Part shown: positions 1 to 8,308 of the stretch, one piece after another | Position numbering within the stretch: position 1 is the stretch's first letter | Layout: every line of letters starts with the position of its first letter | NCBI RefSeq assembly: GCF_036226745.1 | Contig: NZ_CP109013.1 | Span: forward strand, 620,001-684,000 | Origin: Streptomyces sp. NBC_00683 | GTDB taxonomy: Bacteria; Actinomycetota; Actinomycetes; Streptomycetales; Streptomycetaceae | Direction: 5' to 3' | DNA length: 64,000 nucleotides | The notes under the pieces: generated by a model | Told to the model about the DNA's origin: nothing | The model's input: only the letters and a program-made list of their open reading frames with translations | Database searches by the model: none | Translations under genes and position numbers: made by a program

Positions 1-2222
1 GCGGTCGGGCCGTCGGCGCCGGTGACGAGCACTGTCCCCCGGGGGGCGAAGGTGGCGGGCTGCTCGGGATCGGCGACCGCGGACACCCGTGAGGCCCTCG
101 GGCGCAGGGGGACGCCCGAACGTACGACGACCTGGGGTTCTCCGGAGGCCAGCGCGTCGGCCAGGGCGGGCGACGGGTCGTCGTCCTCGATGTCCAGGTC
201 GATGAGGACGAGGCGGCCGGGGTGCGCGGCCTGGGCGCTGCGGACGATGCCCCACAGGGGTGCCTGGATCAGGTCGGTGACGTCGTCCTCGGCCCCGACG
301 GCGACGGCCCCTCGGGTGGCGATGACGAGGATGGAGGCGGATGTGCGGTCGTCGTCCAGCCACGCCTCCAGTTGCGCGGTGAGTGCGCGGACGGTGTCCT
401 GTACCGCTTCGGGGAGCGGGCCCGACCTGCGGACTCCTGCTCCGCAGGACAGCACGGCCACGTCCGGGACATGGGCGTCGGCGCCGGCGGTGTCGCGCAG
501 TGCGTCAAGCGTCGGGTACCGGCCGACGGTCTGTCCGAGCGCGCGCAGATGACCTGCGACGCCGAATGCGTCGGCGCCGATGACGGCCCAGGTGCGCGCG
601 GGCGACTGCGGTACGGGGACGGAGGACAGGGGTATCCAGTCGAGCCGGAAGAGCTGCTCGTAGTGACTTCCGTTGGCGGCGCGCAGCCTGGCGGGCCTTT
701 CGAGGAGCACATGGCGGGTGATCTTGCCGGATGCCGTGCGGGGAATCCGGTCGATCTCATAGAGCTCCTCCGGCACCTTGAAGTAGGAGAGCCGGTCGCG
801 GCAGGCGGTGAGGAGTGCCTCGGGGTCGAGGCCTTCGGGACCCGGTACCAGGAAGGCCACCGGTACTTCCCCGAGGACGTCGTGGGGTTTGCCCACGACG
901 GCGACGTCGGCGGTGCCGGGGACCGAGCGCAGCACCTCCTCGACCTCTCCGGGGTGGATGTTCTCGCCACCGCGGATGATGAGTTCCTTGATGCGGCCGG
1001 TGATCGTGAAGTAGCCGGCGCCGTCCCGCCGGGCCAGGTCGCCGGTGTGGTACCAGCCGTGCCGCAGGGCTTCTGCGGTTGCTTCCGGCTGGTTGTGGTA
1101 GCCGAGCATGACGCTCGGACCCCGGACCCAGACCTCCCCCTCCTCGCCCTCGGCGGCGTCGAGGCCCGTCTCCGGGTCGACGATGCGCACGCCCAGGCCC
1201 GGCACGGGCAGTCCGCAGGAGCCTTCGACCCGGGCGCCGGTGGGCCAGTTGATGGTGATGGAGCCGCACGTCTCGGTGCTGCCGTACGCGTCCAGCAGGG
1301 GTGCGGCGAACGCCTCCTCGAACGACCGGCGCAGCGCCGCGGTGGTAACGGCCCCGCCGACCAGGCACATGCGGAGGTCGGGGGCGTCGAAGTCTTCCTC
1401 CTTGGCGGCGCGCACCAGTTGGTGGTACATCGTGGGGACACCGGCCAGGAACGTCGAGGACTCCTCGCGCAGGGCGTCGAGTACGTCCGCCGCGGCGAAA
1501 CCGTCGACGATGCGCGCGGTGGCTCCCACGGCCGTGACGCCCAGTACGCAGACGATGTGGGAGAGGCTGTGGAAGAGGGGCAGGGGCCACAGGACCCGGT
1601 CGTCGGCACTGAGTGCGGGGATGGGCGCGTAGCACGCGGCCACGGACCAGAGGCAGTTGCGCTGGGTGGACAGGACTCCCTTGGGCCTGCCCGTGGTGCC
1701 GGAGGTGTAGAGCATCCAGGCGGGGTCGTCCAGGCCGAGGTCGTCCCGGGCGGGGCTCGACGGGGTGGTCGTCGCAAGTTCCTCGAACGAGTCCGTGCCG
1801 GGGGGCACGCCCCCGTCGCCGGTGACCAGGATCCGCAGGTCGGTCCGGCTGCCCAGGAGTGTGGCCAGTTGCTCCGCGTGTGCGGGGTCCGTGATCACGG
1901 CGCGTGCGCCGCTGTCGTCGAGGAGGTACGTCAGCTCGGCTTCGGTGACTCTCGGGTTGAGGGGTACGCCGATCACACCAGCCCGGGTGAGGGCCAGGTA
2001 ACTCTCCACCGTCTCCACGCTGTTGCCGAGCAGAATGGCCGCACGGTCGCCGGGGTGCAGGCGGCGTCCGGCGAGATGCCCGGCGAGGCGTCGGGTGCGC
2101 AGTTCGAGGTCGGCGTACGTCACGCTCCGCACGGAGTCGCGGAAGGCCACCTTGTCACCGAATTCACGGGCGTGTTCCGCCAGCAGTTCGGGCAGCGGTC
2201 GAATGAGCTCCGTACGCAACAT
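1..2222 (-). CDS. PKS loading protein, acyl-ligase (adenylation) plus KR-like region, 3' part outside window
   Basis: The N-terminus of a modular polyketide synthase, running leftward off the window; about 740 residues are visible from an ATG at 2222. Residues ~1-505 form an acyl-CoA ligase/adenylation domain: P-loop YTSGTTGRPKG near 170, AYGSTETCG, WYHTGDL, then a GRIKELIIRGGENIHPGEVE stretch and the PRTASGK lysine near 497. From ~520 the sequence turns into a KR structural subdomain (LFRLDW), and a Rossmann start VLVTGADGP lies at the edge. AHBA-primed synthases begin with such a ligase, which activates the aryl starter. AHBA synthase next door makes that role likely. Whether the KR part is active and whether an ACP follows cannot be seen. 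Confidence 0.9.
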   Translation of the reverse strand, partial: MLRTELIRPLPELLAEHAREFGDKVAFRDSVRSVTYADLELRTRRLAGHLAGRRLHPGDRAAILLGNSVETVESYLALTRAGVIGVPLNPRVTEAELTYLLDDSGARAVITDPAHAEQLATLLGSRTDLRILVTGDGGVPPGTDSFEELATTTPSSPARDDLGLDDPAWMLYTSGTTGRPKGVLSTQRNCLWSVAACYAPIPALSADDRVLWPLPLFHSLSHIVCVLGVTAVGATARIVDGFAAADVLDALREESSTFLAGVPTMYHQLVRAAKEEDFDAPDLRMCLVGGAVTTAALRRSFEEAFAAPLLDAYGSTETCGSITINWPTGARVEGSCGLPVPGLGVRIVDPETGLDAAEGEEGEVWVRGPSVMLGYHNQPEATAEALRHGWYHTGDLARRDGAGYFTITGRIKELIIRGGENIHPGEVEEVLRSVPGTADVAVVGKPHDVLGEVPVAFLVPGPEGLDPEALLTACRDRLSYFKVPEELYEIDRIPRTASGKITRHVLLERPARLRAANGSHYEQLFRLDWIPLSSVPVPQSPARTWAVIGADAFGVAGHLRALGQTVGRYPTLDALRDTAGADAHVPDVAVLSCGAGVRRSGPLPEAVQDTVRALTAQLEAWLDDDRTSASILVIATRGAVAVGAEDDVTDLIQAPLWGIVRSAQAAHPGRLVLIDLDIEDDDPSPALADALASGEPQVVVRSGVPLRPRASRVSAVADPEQPATFAPRGTVLVTGADGPT

Positions 2223-2534
2223 TGCCTTCACATCCCTTGATAGCGTGGAACGCCTCGACAATTACGCCGCCGTACGGCAACACATGTGGCATGCCACGGG
2301 CGGCGTAGTGCAGGGCACCGCGCGGGGCGAAAATAAATGGTGGGCAAAACTCACAGAACCGCCCGGCATAATGTCGTTCGCACTCCCAGTGTTGTCTCGC
2401 GGGAGGCCGGAGATTCCCCTAACCAACCCCCTAGGGCAGCCCTTACTGCGGAGGGGGGCCGCAAACGACGTGTGGCCCCGGCACTCGGAAGTGCCGTGGC
2501 CACAGTGGGGAAGAGAATGCCTGGCGCCGCCGGA
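2223..2534. other. intergenic region upstream of the PKS gene
   Basis: 312 bp between the stop of the HAD phosphatase gene and the start of the PKS gene, both on the minus strand. No coding frame is convincing. It holds the 20-bp motif at 2414-2433, so the PKS probably has its own promoter here. An AT-richer patch (about 2330-2345) stands out in otherwise GC-rich DNA. Confidence 0.6.
2414..2433. promoter_or_regulatory. shared 20-bp cluster motif, copy 1
   Basis: TTCCCCTAACCAACCCCCTA on the plus strand; read toward the PKS gene it is TAGGGGGTTGGTTAGGGGAA. Copy 2 in the AHBA divergent promoter matches at 18 of 20 positions. Both copies lie upstream of cluster genes, which suggests an operator for a pathway-specific regulator. 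The regulator is unknown; this is inference from sequence. Confidence 0.5.
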
Positions 2535-3227
2535 TCAGGCCGCCAGGACCTGGGGGCACAGCTGCAGAAGGTCCGCGGGGGTGCGCAGGACCGCGTCCGG
2601 CCGTTCGGCGAGCAGTGCGGGCTCGTCGGTCTCGCCCCACAGGGCGGCCACCGCGGTGACCTCGGCCCCCCGGGCGCTGGCGAGGTCGGTGACGGCGTCG
2701 CCGACCATCATCGCCTCCGCGGCGGGCACATCGAGGAGGTCCAGTGCGTGCAGAACGATGTCGGGCGCCGGTTTGGCGTGCGCCACCTCGTCGGATCCGA
2801 TGACGTGCTCGAACGACCCGAGCAGCCCCAGCCGGTCGAGCAGGGAGCGGGCGCGCGGACCGCTCTTGCCGGTGGCGACGGCGAGCCTCAGTCCGCGCCG
2901 GTTCAGCTCCGGCAGCAGCTCACGTACGCCGTCGAAGACGGTCACCTGGCCGGCGAGCCGGTAGCTCTCACGGACGAACGGCGCCTCCAGTTCGGTCGGC
3001 AGGCCCATGATGCGCATGATGTCGGGGAAGTACCGGCCCAGATGGCGGCTGTACTCCTCGAAGGGTGCCTGGCCGTCACCGACGACCTCGGCGTACGCGG
3101 TCAGGAAGGCCTGACGCATCACCGCGAAGCTGTCCACGATCACACCGTCGAGATCGAAGATCACCGCGCGGGGTACGGCCGCGCGCGTCGTGGGAGTGGC
3201 GGAGGGCGGATGGAGCGGGGCGGACAT
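2535..3227 (-). CDS. rifM: HAD-family phosphatase of AHBA pathway (RifM-like)
   Basis: 230 aa, close to the length known for RifM. The HAD nucleophile motif FDLDGVIVDS is near residue 25. The middle holds VATGKSGPRAR, the lysine is in HAKPAPDIV and the acidic motif is MVGDAVTDL. In the AHBA pathway this phosphatase is assigned to dephosphorylation giving kanosamine from its UDP precursor. ATG at 3227 is chosen because a GGAG-type ribosome site sits just upstream; the frame stays open further upstream without a good start. The gene follows the oxidoreductase gene after about 100 bp of degenerate repeats and is likely cotranscribed with rifL and rifK. Confidence 0.88.
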   Translation of the reverse strand: MSAPLHPPSATPTTRAAVPRAVIFDLDGVIVDSFAVMRQAFLTAYAEVVGDGQAPFEEYSRHLGRYFPDIMRIMGLPTELEAPFVRESYRLAGQVTVFDGVRELLPELNRRGLRLAVATGKSGPRARSLLDRLGLLGSFEHVIGSDEVAHAKPAPDIVLHALDLLDVPAAEAMMVGDAVTDLASARGAEVTAVAALWGETDEPALLAERPDAVLRTPADLLQLCPQVLAA

Positions 3228-3240
3228 GGGATCTCCGTAC

Positions 3241-3330
3241 GTTGCTCGGACGGCCTGTGGTGGAGCCGTACGTGGTCGGACGGCCTGCGGTTCGGCCGTA
3301 TCCGGTCGGACCGTGCTCGGTTCGTGCCTC
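3241..3330. repeat. degenerate 30-bp tandem repeat, about 3 units
   Basis: Units 3241-3270 and 3271-3300 agree at 23 of 30 positions, with a shared core TCGGACGGCCTG. A third, poorer unit begins at 3301. It fills the gap between the oxidoreductase and phosphatase genes. The most 3' unit reaches the stop codon of the oxidoreductase gene. Confidence 0.6.
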
Positions 3331-4471
3331 AGTGCGCGCCATGACCGGCCGGGAGCGGGCGGCGCTGTCCCGCGGTGCGGGCCGATGCGTAGAGCTGTTC
3401 GATGACGCCGATCGTCTGCCTGGCCTGAGCCACACCCGCTCCTCGGCTCCGGGGGTCGGTGAGCCTGTCGCGCAGGTCGTCGAGCTGGCGGGCGTACTCG
3501 GCGCCGATCGGCTCGGAGGCCAGGGGCACCTCGACGGTGACGCCGTCCCCGGTGCGGGTCAGCACGGAGCCCTGCCGATTGGGACTGAACCCGAAGGTGC
3601 AGGTCAGGGTGGCGGTACCGGCCCTTCCCTCGACGGTGATACGGGTGATGTCGCGCGCCTCGTGCGAGGCCCAGCTCGCGCGCAGCGCCACCGATACGCC
3701 CCCGTCCGTGACCAGGAAGCCCCGCGCCGTGTCCTCCACGTCTCCCACGTCGCCGGGGGCGGGGGCCGTACCGGAGGCCTCGGTGCCCTCCTCGCCGTCC
3801 CGGCGCCAGGACGCCCGGCGTGAGCCGCTGTTGACGAAGTCGTCGGACACCGTCCCGACGACCTGTTCGAAGTCCACCGGTCCGAGGAGCGATCCGACCG
3901 TGTCCAGGAGATGCCAGCCCAGGTCGACGAGTGCTCCGCCGCCCGACAGCCGCCGGCTGGTGAACCAGCCACCGGCGTCCGGTACGCCGCCGGCGCGCAC
4001 CCAGGCCACGTCGATGTGCCGGATCGGGCCGAGCCCGGCGGCGAGGTCGTGCAGCGCCCGCACGTCGTTGCGGTACTTGGCCGCGCTGCCGGCGAGCAGG
4101 ACGCCGCCGCCGGCCCGTTCGGCCTCGGCGAGCTGGTCCGCCTCGGCCACGCTCAGACAGACGGGCTTCTCCAGGAACACCGGGATGCCCCGGTGCAGCA
4201 GCCGGGTGGCGACCGGGGCGTGCAGGTGGTTGGGCACGGCCACGACGGCGAGGTCGGTCGTGGCCGGGTCCAGGTCCGCATCGTGGACGAGCACCCGTGG
4301 GCTGCCGTCGCCCGCGAACCGGTCGCGGATCGACCGGTCGGGTTCGACGACAGCCGTCACTTCGTACAGCGGGTGCTTGTCCAGGCGGGGCCAGAAGATC
4401 GATCTCCCTGCCCAGCCAAGTCCTACCAGGGCGACCCTGACCGGGCGTCCGCGTTCGCCGGAGGCGGTCAT
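3329..4471 (-). CDS. rifL: Gfo/Idh/MocA-type oxidoreductase of AHBA pathway (RifL-like)
   Basis: 380 aa. The N-terminus has the NAD(P)-binding loop VALVGLGWAG near residue 15 and the family motif VFLEKPVC near 130, followed by the usual C-terminal sheet domain. In the AHBA pathway RifL-type enzymes oxidise the 3-position of UDP-glucose, so that RifK can transaminate it to UDP-kanosamine. Its ATG overlaps the stop of the AHBA synthase gene as ATGA (4468-4471), implying translational coupling. The C-terminal ~20 residues are Arg/Pro-rich and may be an extension. Confidence 0.9.
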   Translation of the reverse strand: MTASGERGRPVRVALVGLGWAGRSIFWPRLDKHPLYEVTAVVEPDRSIRDRFAGDGSPRVLVHDADLDPATTDLAVVAVPNHLHAPVATRLLHRGIPVFLEKPVCLSVAEADQLAEAERAGGGVLLAGSAAKYRNDVRALHDLAAGLGPIRHIDVAWVRAGGVPDAGGWFTSRRLSGGGALVDLGWHLLDTVGSLLGPVDFEQVVGTVSDDFVNSGSRRASWRRDGEEGTEASGTAPAPGDVGDVEDTARGFLVTDGGVSVALRASWASHEARDITRITVEGRAGTATLTCTFGFSPNRQGSVLTRTGDGVTVEVPLASEPIGAEYARQLDDLRDRLTDPRSRGAGVAQARQTIGVIEQLYASARTAGQRRPLPAGHGAH

Positions 4472-5634
4472 GCCGCGGCCAGGACGTCGGAGACGATCTC
4501 TGCGATCCGGTGGATGTTCTGCTCGGTGCCCAGCAGGGTGCGGTGGTGCAGCCAGATTCCGTCCGCGGTGAGGGCCTCGGTGTTGGGGCAGCGGCGGGCC
4601 AGCTCGTCCACCGACTCCTGCGGGGCCCCGGTCTCCCAGAATCCGTCGGACCGGTAGATCGCCCGGAAGACGACGAAAGCGGGCAGTCCACGGGCGATGA
4701 GCTCGTCGACGAGCCTGTTGCGCCGTTCCTCGGTGATGCCCGGGATGCGGAACATCGCCATGTAGTGGGGTATCCGGTCGGCGCGCTCGTCACGCCCCTG
4801 CGGCACCACGCCGGGTATCTCGGACAGCAGCCGCTTCAGCAGCGGCGACCGCTGCTCCCGCGTGGCGATCTGGCTGTCCAGGCGGCGCAGCTGGGCACGC
4901 AGGACACTGGCCGAGAACTCGTTGAGCCGGAAGTTCGAGCCCGAAGTGCGGTGGAAGTACTTGCGGTCGCTGAAGGGCCGCCCGCAGCTGTGCCGCAGGA
5001 ACGCCTCCTCGTAGGACGCGTTGTCCGGGAAGGTGACCGCCCCGCCCTCCCCGGCGGTCATCAGCTTGCCGTTCTGGAAGCTGAAGGCGGCGATCGATCC
5101 CAGTTCGCCGACCTTCCGGCCGCGCCACTGCGCCCCGTGGGCGTGTGCGGCGTCCTGGACGATCGGCACGCCGCTGTCGGCCGAGAGCTTCTCCAGCGCG
5201 TCCATGTCGGCGAGGTGGCCGGCCATGTGCACCGGCATGATCGCCCTCGTGCTCTCGTTGATGGCCGCCTCGGTGGCGGCGACGTCGAGGCAGTAGGTGT
5301 CGAGGTCGACGTCGACGGGCACGGCGACTGCGCCCAGCCGCTGTGCGGCCTGGGAGGACGAGATGAAGGTGAACGCGGGCACGATGACCTCGGTCCCGGG
5401 TCCCACACCGAGCACCTGGAGCGCGAGCTCCAGTGCATGCGTTCCGTTGGTGACGGCGAGCGCCCGCTCGGCGCCGTGATAGTCGGCGAACTCCTTCTCG
5501 AACGAGTCGACCTCGCTGCCGCCCATGCGCCACCACTGGCCCTGTTCGAGCGCACGGATGAGACCTTCACGTTCTTCGGCGTCGTACTGCGGCCACTCCG
5601 GGAACTCCGGAGCCGGATACTCGATCGCGCCCAT
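4468..5634 (-). CDS. rifK: 3-amino-5-hydroxybenzoate (AHBA) synthase
   Basis: 388 aa, the same length as RifK, and recognisable along its whole length as a DegT/DnrJ/EryC1-family PLP enzyme. QDAAHAHG (Asp161) and FQNGKLMTAGEGG (Lys190, Schiff-base lysine) mark the cofactor site. AHBA synthases aromatise aminodehydroshikimate to AHBA. With RifL they also transaminate oxidised UDP-glucose to UDP-kanosamine. It is the first gene of the left arm of the divergent AHBA locus and is the diagnostic gene for an ansamycin or mitomycin-type pathway; the adjacent PKS points to an ansamycin. Confidence 0.96.
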   Translation of the reverse strand: MGAIEYPAPEFPEWPQYDAEEREGLIRALEQGQWWRMGGSEVDSFEKEFADYHGAERALAVTNGTHALELALQVLGVGPGTEVIVPAFTFISSSQAAQRLGAVAVPVDVDLDTYCLDVAATEAAINESTRAIMPVHMAGHLADMDALEKLSADSGVPIVQDAAHAHGAQWRGRKVGELGSIAAFSFQNGKLMTAGEGGAVTFPDNASYEEAFLRHSCGRPFSDRKYFHRTSGSNFRLNEFSASVLRAQLRRLDSQIATREQRSPLLKRLLSEIPGVVPQGRDERADRIPHYMAMFRIPGITEERRNRLVDELIARGLPAFVVFRAIYRSDGFWETGAPQESVDELARRCPNTEALTADGIWLHHRTLLGTEQNIHRIAEIVSDVLAAA

Positions 5635-5703
5635 AATTCCGCTGCCTTTCTTGTCGAGGATGCGGATTTCGGCACGCTAACCCACGGAATGGCGGGCCGT
5701 CAC

Positions 5704-5723
5704 TTCCCCTAACGACCCCCCTA
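5704..5723. promoter_or_regulatory. shared 20-bp cluster motif, copy 2
   Basis: TTCCCCTAACGACCCCCCTA, 18 of 20 identical to the copy at 2414-2433. It lies in the 160-bp divergent region, about 70 bp upstream of AHBA synthase and 70 bp upstream of the dehydratase gene, so it could control both arms. Confidence 0.5.
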
Positions 5724-5794
5724 TATTTCTCCAGTCCCGTGTTCATTCCGTTCGTTTTGCGTGAGCCGGTAAGTGCAGCTGTTATAACGGAGAC

Positions 5795-6229
5795 ATGACC
5801 GAGCTTCTTTTGTTGAACGGACCGAATCTGGGGATACTCGGCCGCCGCGAGCCGGAGATCTACGGCACCGACACGCTCGCGGATATCGAGGAGTCCGTTG
5901 CCCGTGAAGTCGCGGGACGCGGCTGGAAGGTCGTCTCCGTGCAACGCGAGTCCGAGGGCGAACTGATCCAGGCGGTACAGGACGCGTACGACACGGTCGG
6001 GGCGATCATCAATCCTGGCGCCCTGATGATCGCCGGCTGGAGCCTGCGGGACGCCCTGGCCTCGTACCCCCGCCCGTGGATCGAGGTCCACCTGTCGAAC
6101 GTGTGGGCCCGTGAGAGCTTCCGGCACGCGTCGGTGCTGGCACCGCTCGCCGACGGCGCGATCGTCGGCCTGGGCTCGGACGGCTACCGGCTGGCGGCCC
6201 AGGCCCTGCTGGCCAAGGTGCCGGCCTGA
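5795..6229 (+). CDS. rifJ: aminodehydroquinate dehydratase, type II dehydroquinase family (RifJ-like)
   Basis: 144 aa with the type II signature NGPNLGILGRREPEIYG (Arg18 and Tyr23 in place) and the EVHLSN motif with His99. The usual NxGxxTH segment reads INPGALMIAGWS. The canonical catalytic-base partner His, six residues after Asn73, is therefore Ile79. That change fits a paralogue tuned to the amino substrate, but could affect rate. It should convert aminodehydroquinate to aminodehydroshikimate. The ribosome site AACGGAG lies just before the ATG. It heads the right arm of the AHBA locus. Confidence 0.9.
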   Translation: MTELLLLNGPNLGILGRREPEIYGTDTLADIEESVAREVAGRGWKVVSVQRESEGELIQAVQDAYDTVGAIINPGALMIAGWSLRDALASYPRPWIEVHLSNVWARESFRHASVLAPLADGAIVGLGSDGYRLAAQALLAKVPA

Positions 6230-6279
6230 GACAGGCACTCGATCCACGGACAGAGCAATCGGGAGTCGTCATCGGGTAC

Positions 6280-7176
6280 TTGGGAATCGACGTGGGCGGC
6301 ACCAAGGTCGCCCTTCGCATAGAGGGCGACGGCGCACGGGCCGTGAGGTCGGTCTTCCGGTGGCCCCCGGCGTCGCGCTCCGCACCGCATCGGTCCGCCA
6401 CGGAACGGGACCTGGCGGCCCTGGCCCGCCACGTCGGCCTGTTGCGGGCGGAATGGGGAGGGCCCGTCAAGTCCGTCGGGGTCGCCATGCCGGCGACGGT
6501 GGACGACGAGGGCCGCGTCCTCACCTGGCCGGGCCGCCCGCACTGGGCGGGACTCGGGCTGCACGAGGAACTGCGTGGCCTGATTCCTGGGGCGGCGGTC
6601 CGGTTCGCGGACGACGGGGATCTGGCGGCCCTGGCCGAGGCGGGCCGGGCCGGTTGCCGGAATCTCGTCTATCTGGGGGTGGGTACGGGCATCGGCGGCG
6701 GAGTCGTCGTGGACGGCCGGCCCCTTCCGGGACCGGGCCGGGGGTCGTGCGAGGTCGGGCACATCGTCGTGGACCGGGCGGGCCCACGCTGCGACTGCGG
6801 GCGGCACGGCTGTGTGCAGGCGCTGGCGTCCGGCCCCGCGACGCTGCGGCGGGCGGCGACGCTGCTGGGCGGGCCGGTCGACTTCGACGCCCTGCGGAAC
6901 GGCTTCGCGGCCGGGGCCGGATGGGCGGTGTCCGCCGTGCAGGAGAGCGGCGAGGCCCTCGCGGTGGCCGCGGTCAGCCTGTGCGAGCTCACCCGCCCTG
7001 AACTCGTCCTGATCGGTGGTGGTTTCGCCTCCGGACTACCGGGGCTCGTCACCGTCGTCGCCGAGCACACCCGGCGGCTGGCGAGGCCGGGGGCGCCGCC
7101 CGTCCCGGTACGGGAAGCAGCACTGGGCGGACTCTCCTCGCTGTACGGAGCCGTGTCCCTGGCCCGCGGGCAATGA
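6280..7176 (+). CDS. rifN: ROK-family sugar kinase, kanosamine kinase (RifN-like)
   Basis: About 298 aa. GIDVGGTKVA at the N-terminus is the phosphate-binding motif. CDCGRHGCVQ near residue 170 is the ROK zinc motif, and GVGTGIGGG is the second ATP motif. RifN-type enzymes phosphorylate kanosamine to kanosamine 6-phosphate, the entry to the amino-shikimate steps. The start is unclear. The first usable codon is TTG at 6280, but the nearest ribosome site, GGGAG at 6261-6265, is about 14 bases away and no ATG or GTG lies between. A non-standard start near 6268-6271 is possible. Confidence 0.87.
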   Translation: MGIDVGGTKVALRIEGDGARAVRSVFRWPPASRSAPHRSATERDLAALARHVGLLRAEWGGPVKSVGVAMPATVDDEGRVLTWPGRPHWAGLGLHEELRGLIPGAAVRFADDGDLAALAEAGRAGCRNLVYLGVGTGIGGGVVVDGRPLPGPGRGSCEVGHIVVDRAGPRCDCGRHGCVQALASGPATLRRAATLLGGPVDFDALRNGFAAGAGWAVSAVQESGEALAVAAVSLCELTRPELVLIGGGFASGLPGLVTVVAEHTRRLARPGAPPVPVREAALGGLSSLYGAVSLARGQ

Positions 7177-7258
7177 CGGCGGGCCACCACCCTCAGCCGT
7201 CGCAGGCACGCACAACACAGTGATCTGCACTCAGGACAGACAGAGTCGGAGGAATCGT

Positions 7259-8308
7259 ATGACCACCACACCGGCCGTGGCGTCCCGGCGCATCCATGTG
7301 CCTCTGCCCGATCGCGGGTACCTCGTCCATATCGGCCCCGGGGTGCGTCATTCGCTCGCCGAGGTCGTGGCCGGGATCGGAGCGAGGCGGGTGGCCGTGG
7401 TCACGGCCAGACCGCCGGAGTGGACGCCGGACCCGGGCGTCCCGTCCCTGGTCGTACCGGCCCGGGACGGTGAACGGGACAAGTCGTTGGCCTGGGTGGA
7501 GGAACTCTGCGCCCGTTTCGCCGAGTTCGGGCTCAGCAGGTCGGATGCCGTCGTCTCGTGCGGTGGCGGCACGACCACCGACGCGGTGGGACTCGCGGCG
7601 GCGCTCTACCACCGCGGCGTGCCGGTCATCCATCTGCCCACGTCCCTGCTGGCGCAGGTCGACGCGAGTGTCGGCGGGAAGACCGCGGTGAACCTCCCCC
7701 AGGGCAAGAACCTGGTGGGCGCCTACTGGCAGCCCAGCGCCGTGCTCTGCGACACCGACTATCTTCAGACCCTGCCGCCCCGTGAACTGACCAACGGTCT
7801 CGGCGAGATCGCCCGCTGTCACTTCATAGGTGCGGGCGATCTGCGCGGACTGCCGCTGCACGAGCAGATCGCAGCGAGCGTGGCGCTGAAGGCTTCGGTC
7901 GTCGCCGCGGACGAGCGTGACGCGGGTCCCAGACATCTCCTCAACTACGGCCATACCCTGGGTCACGCGCTGGAGCGGGCCACCGATTTCGCCCTGCGCC
8001 ACGGTGAGGCGGTCGCCGTGGGCACTGTGTTCGCCGGCCGGCTGGCGGGCGCGCTCGGCCGGATCGGCACGGCGCGGGTCATGGAGCACACCGCGGTGGT
8101 CGAGGGGTACGGACTGCCGGTCCGGCTGCCTGCCGAGGTGCACACCGCCGCACTGATCTCCCTGATGCGGCTGGACAAGAAGGCCACCGACGGGCTGACG
8201 TTCGTTCTGGACGGCCCCCGGGGCGCGGAACTCGTGCGGGACGTGCCGGAGCACGTCGTGGCAGCCACTCTGGAGGCCATGCCCCGGGAACCGGGTGGCC
8301 ATGCCTGA
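7259..8308 (+). CDS. rifG: aminodehydroquinate synthase (RifG-like)
   Basis: 349 aa from the ATG at 7259, preceded by AGTCGGAGGA; the frame is open further upstream, but that part overlaps the kinase gene. It is a dehydroquinate synthase homologue: GGGTTTDAVGLAAA, then HLPTSLLAQVDASVGGKT, the zinc motif LLNYGHTLGHALE and RHGEAVAVG. In this context it should cyclise aminoDAHP to aminodehydroquinate. Its 3' end overlaps the next gene by a few codons, so the two are coupled. Confidence 0.92.
   Translation: MTTTPAVASRRIHVPLPDRGYLVHIGPGVRHSLAEVVAGIGARRVAVVTARPPEWTPDPGVPSLVVPARDGERDKSLAWVEELCARFAEFGLSRSDAVVSCGGGTTTDAVGLAAALYHRGVPVIHLPTSLLAQVDASVGGKTAVNLPQGKNLVGAYWQPSAVLCDTDYLQTLPPRELTNGLGEIARCHFIGAGDLRGLPLHEQIAASVALKASVVAADERDAGPRHLLNYGHTLGHALERATDFALRHGEAVAVGTVFAGRLAGALGRIGTARVMEHTAVVEGYGLPVRLPAEVHTAALISLMRLDKKATDGLTFVLDGPRGAELVRDVPEHVVAATLEAMPREPGGHA

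Noticed and set aside
222..2240. Long plus-strand frame opposite the PKS loading gene
   Set aside because: No recognisable protein features; the minus frame has every adenylation motif.
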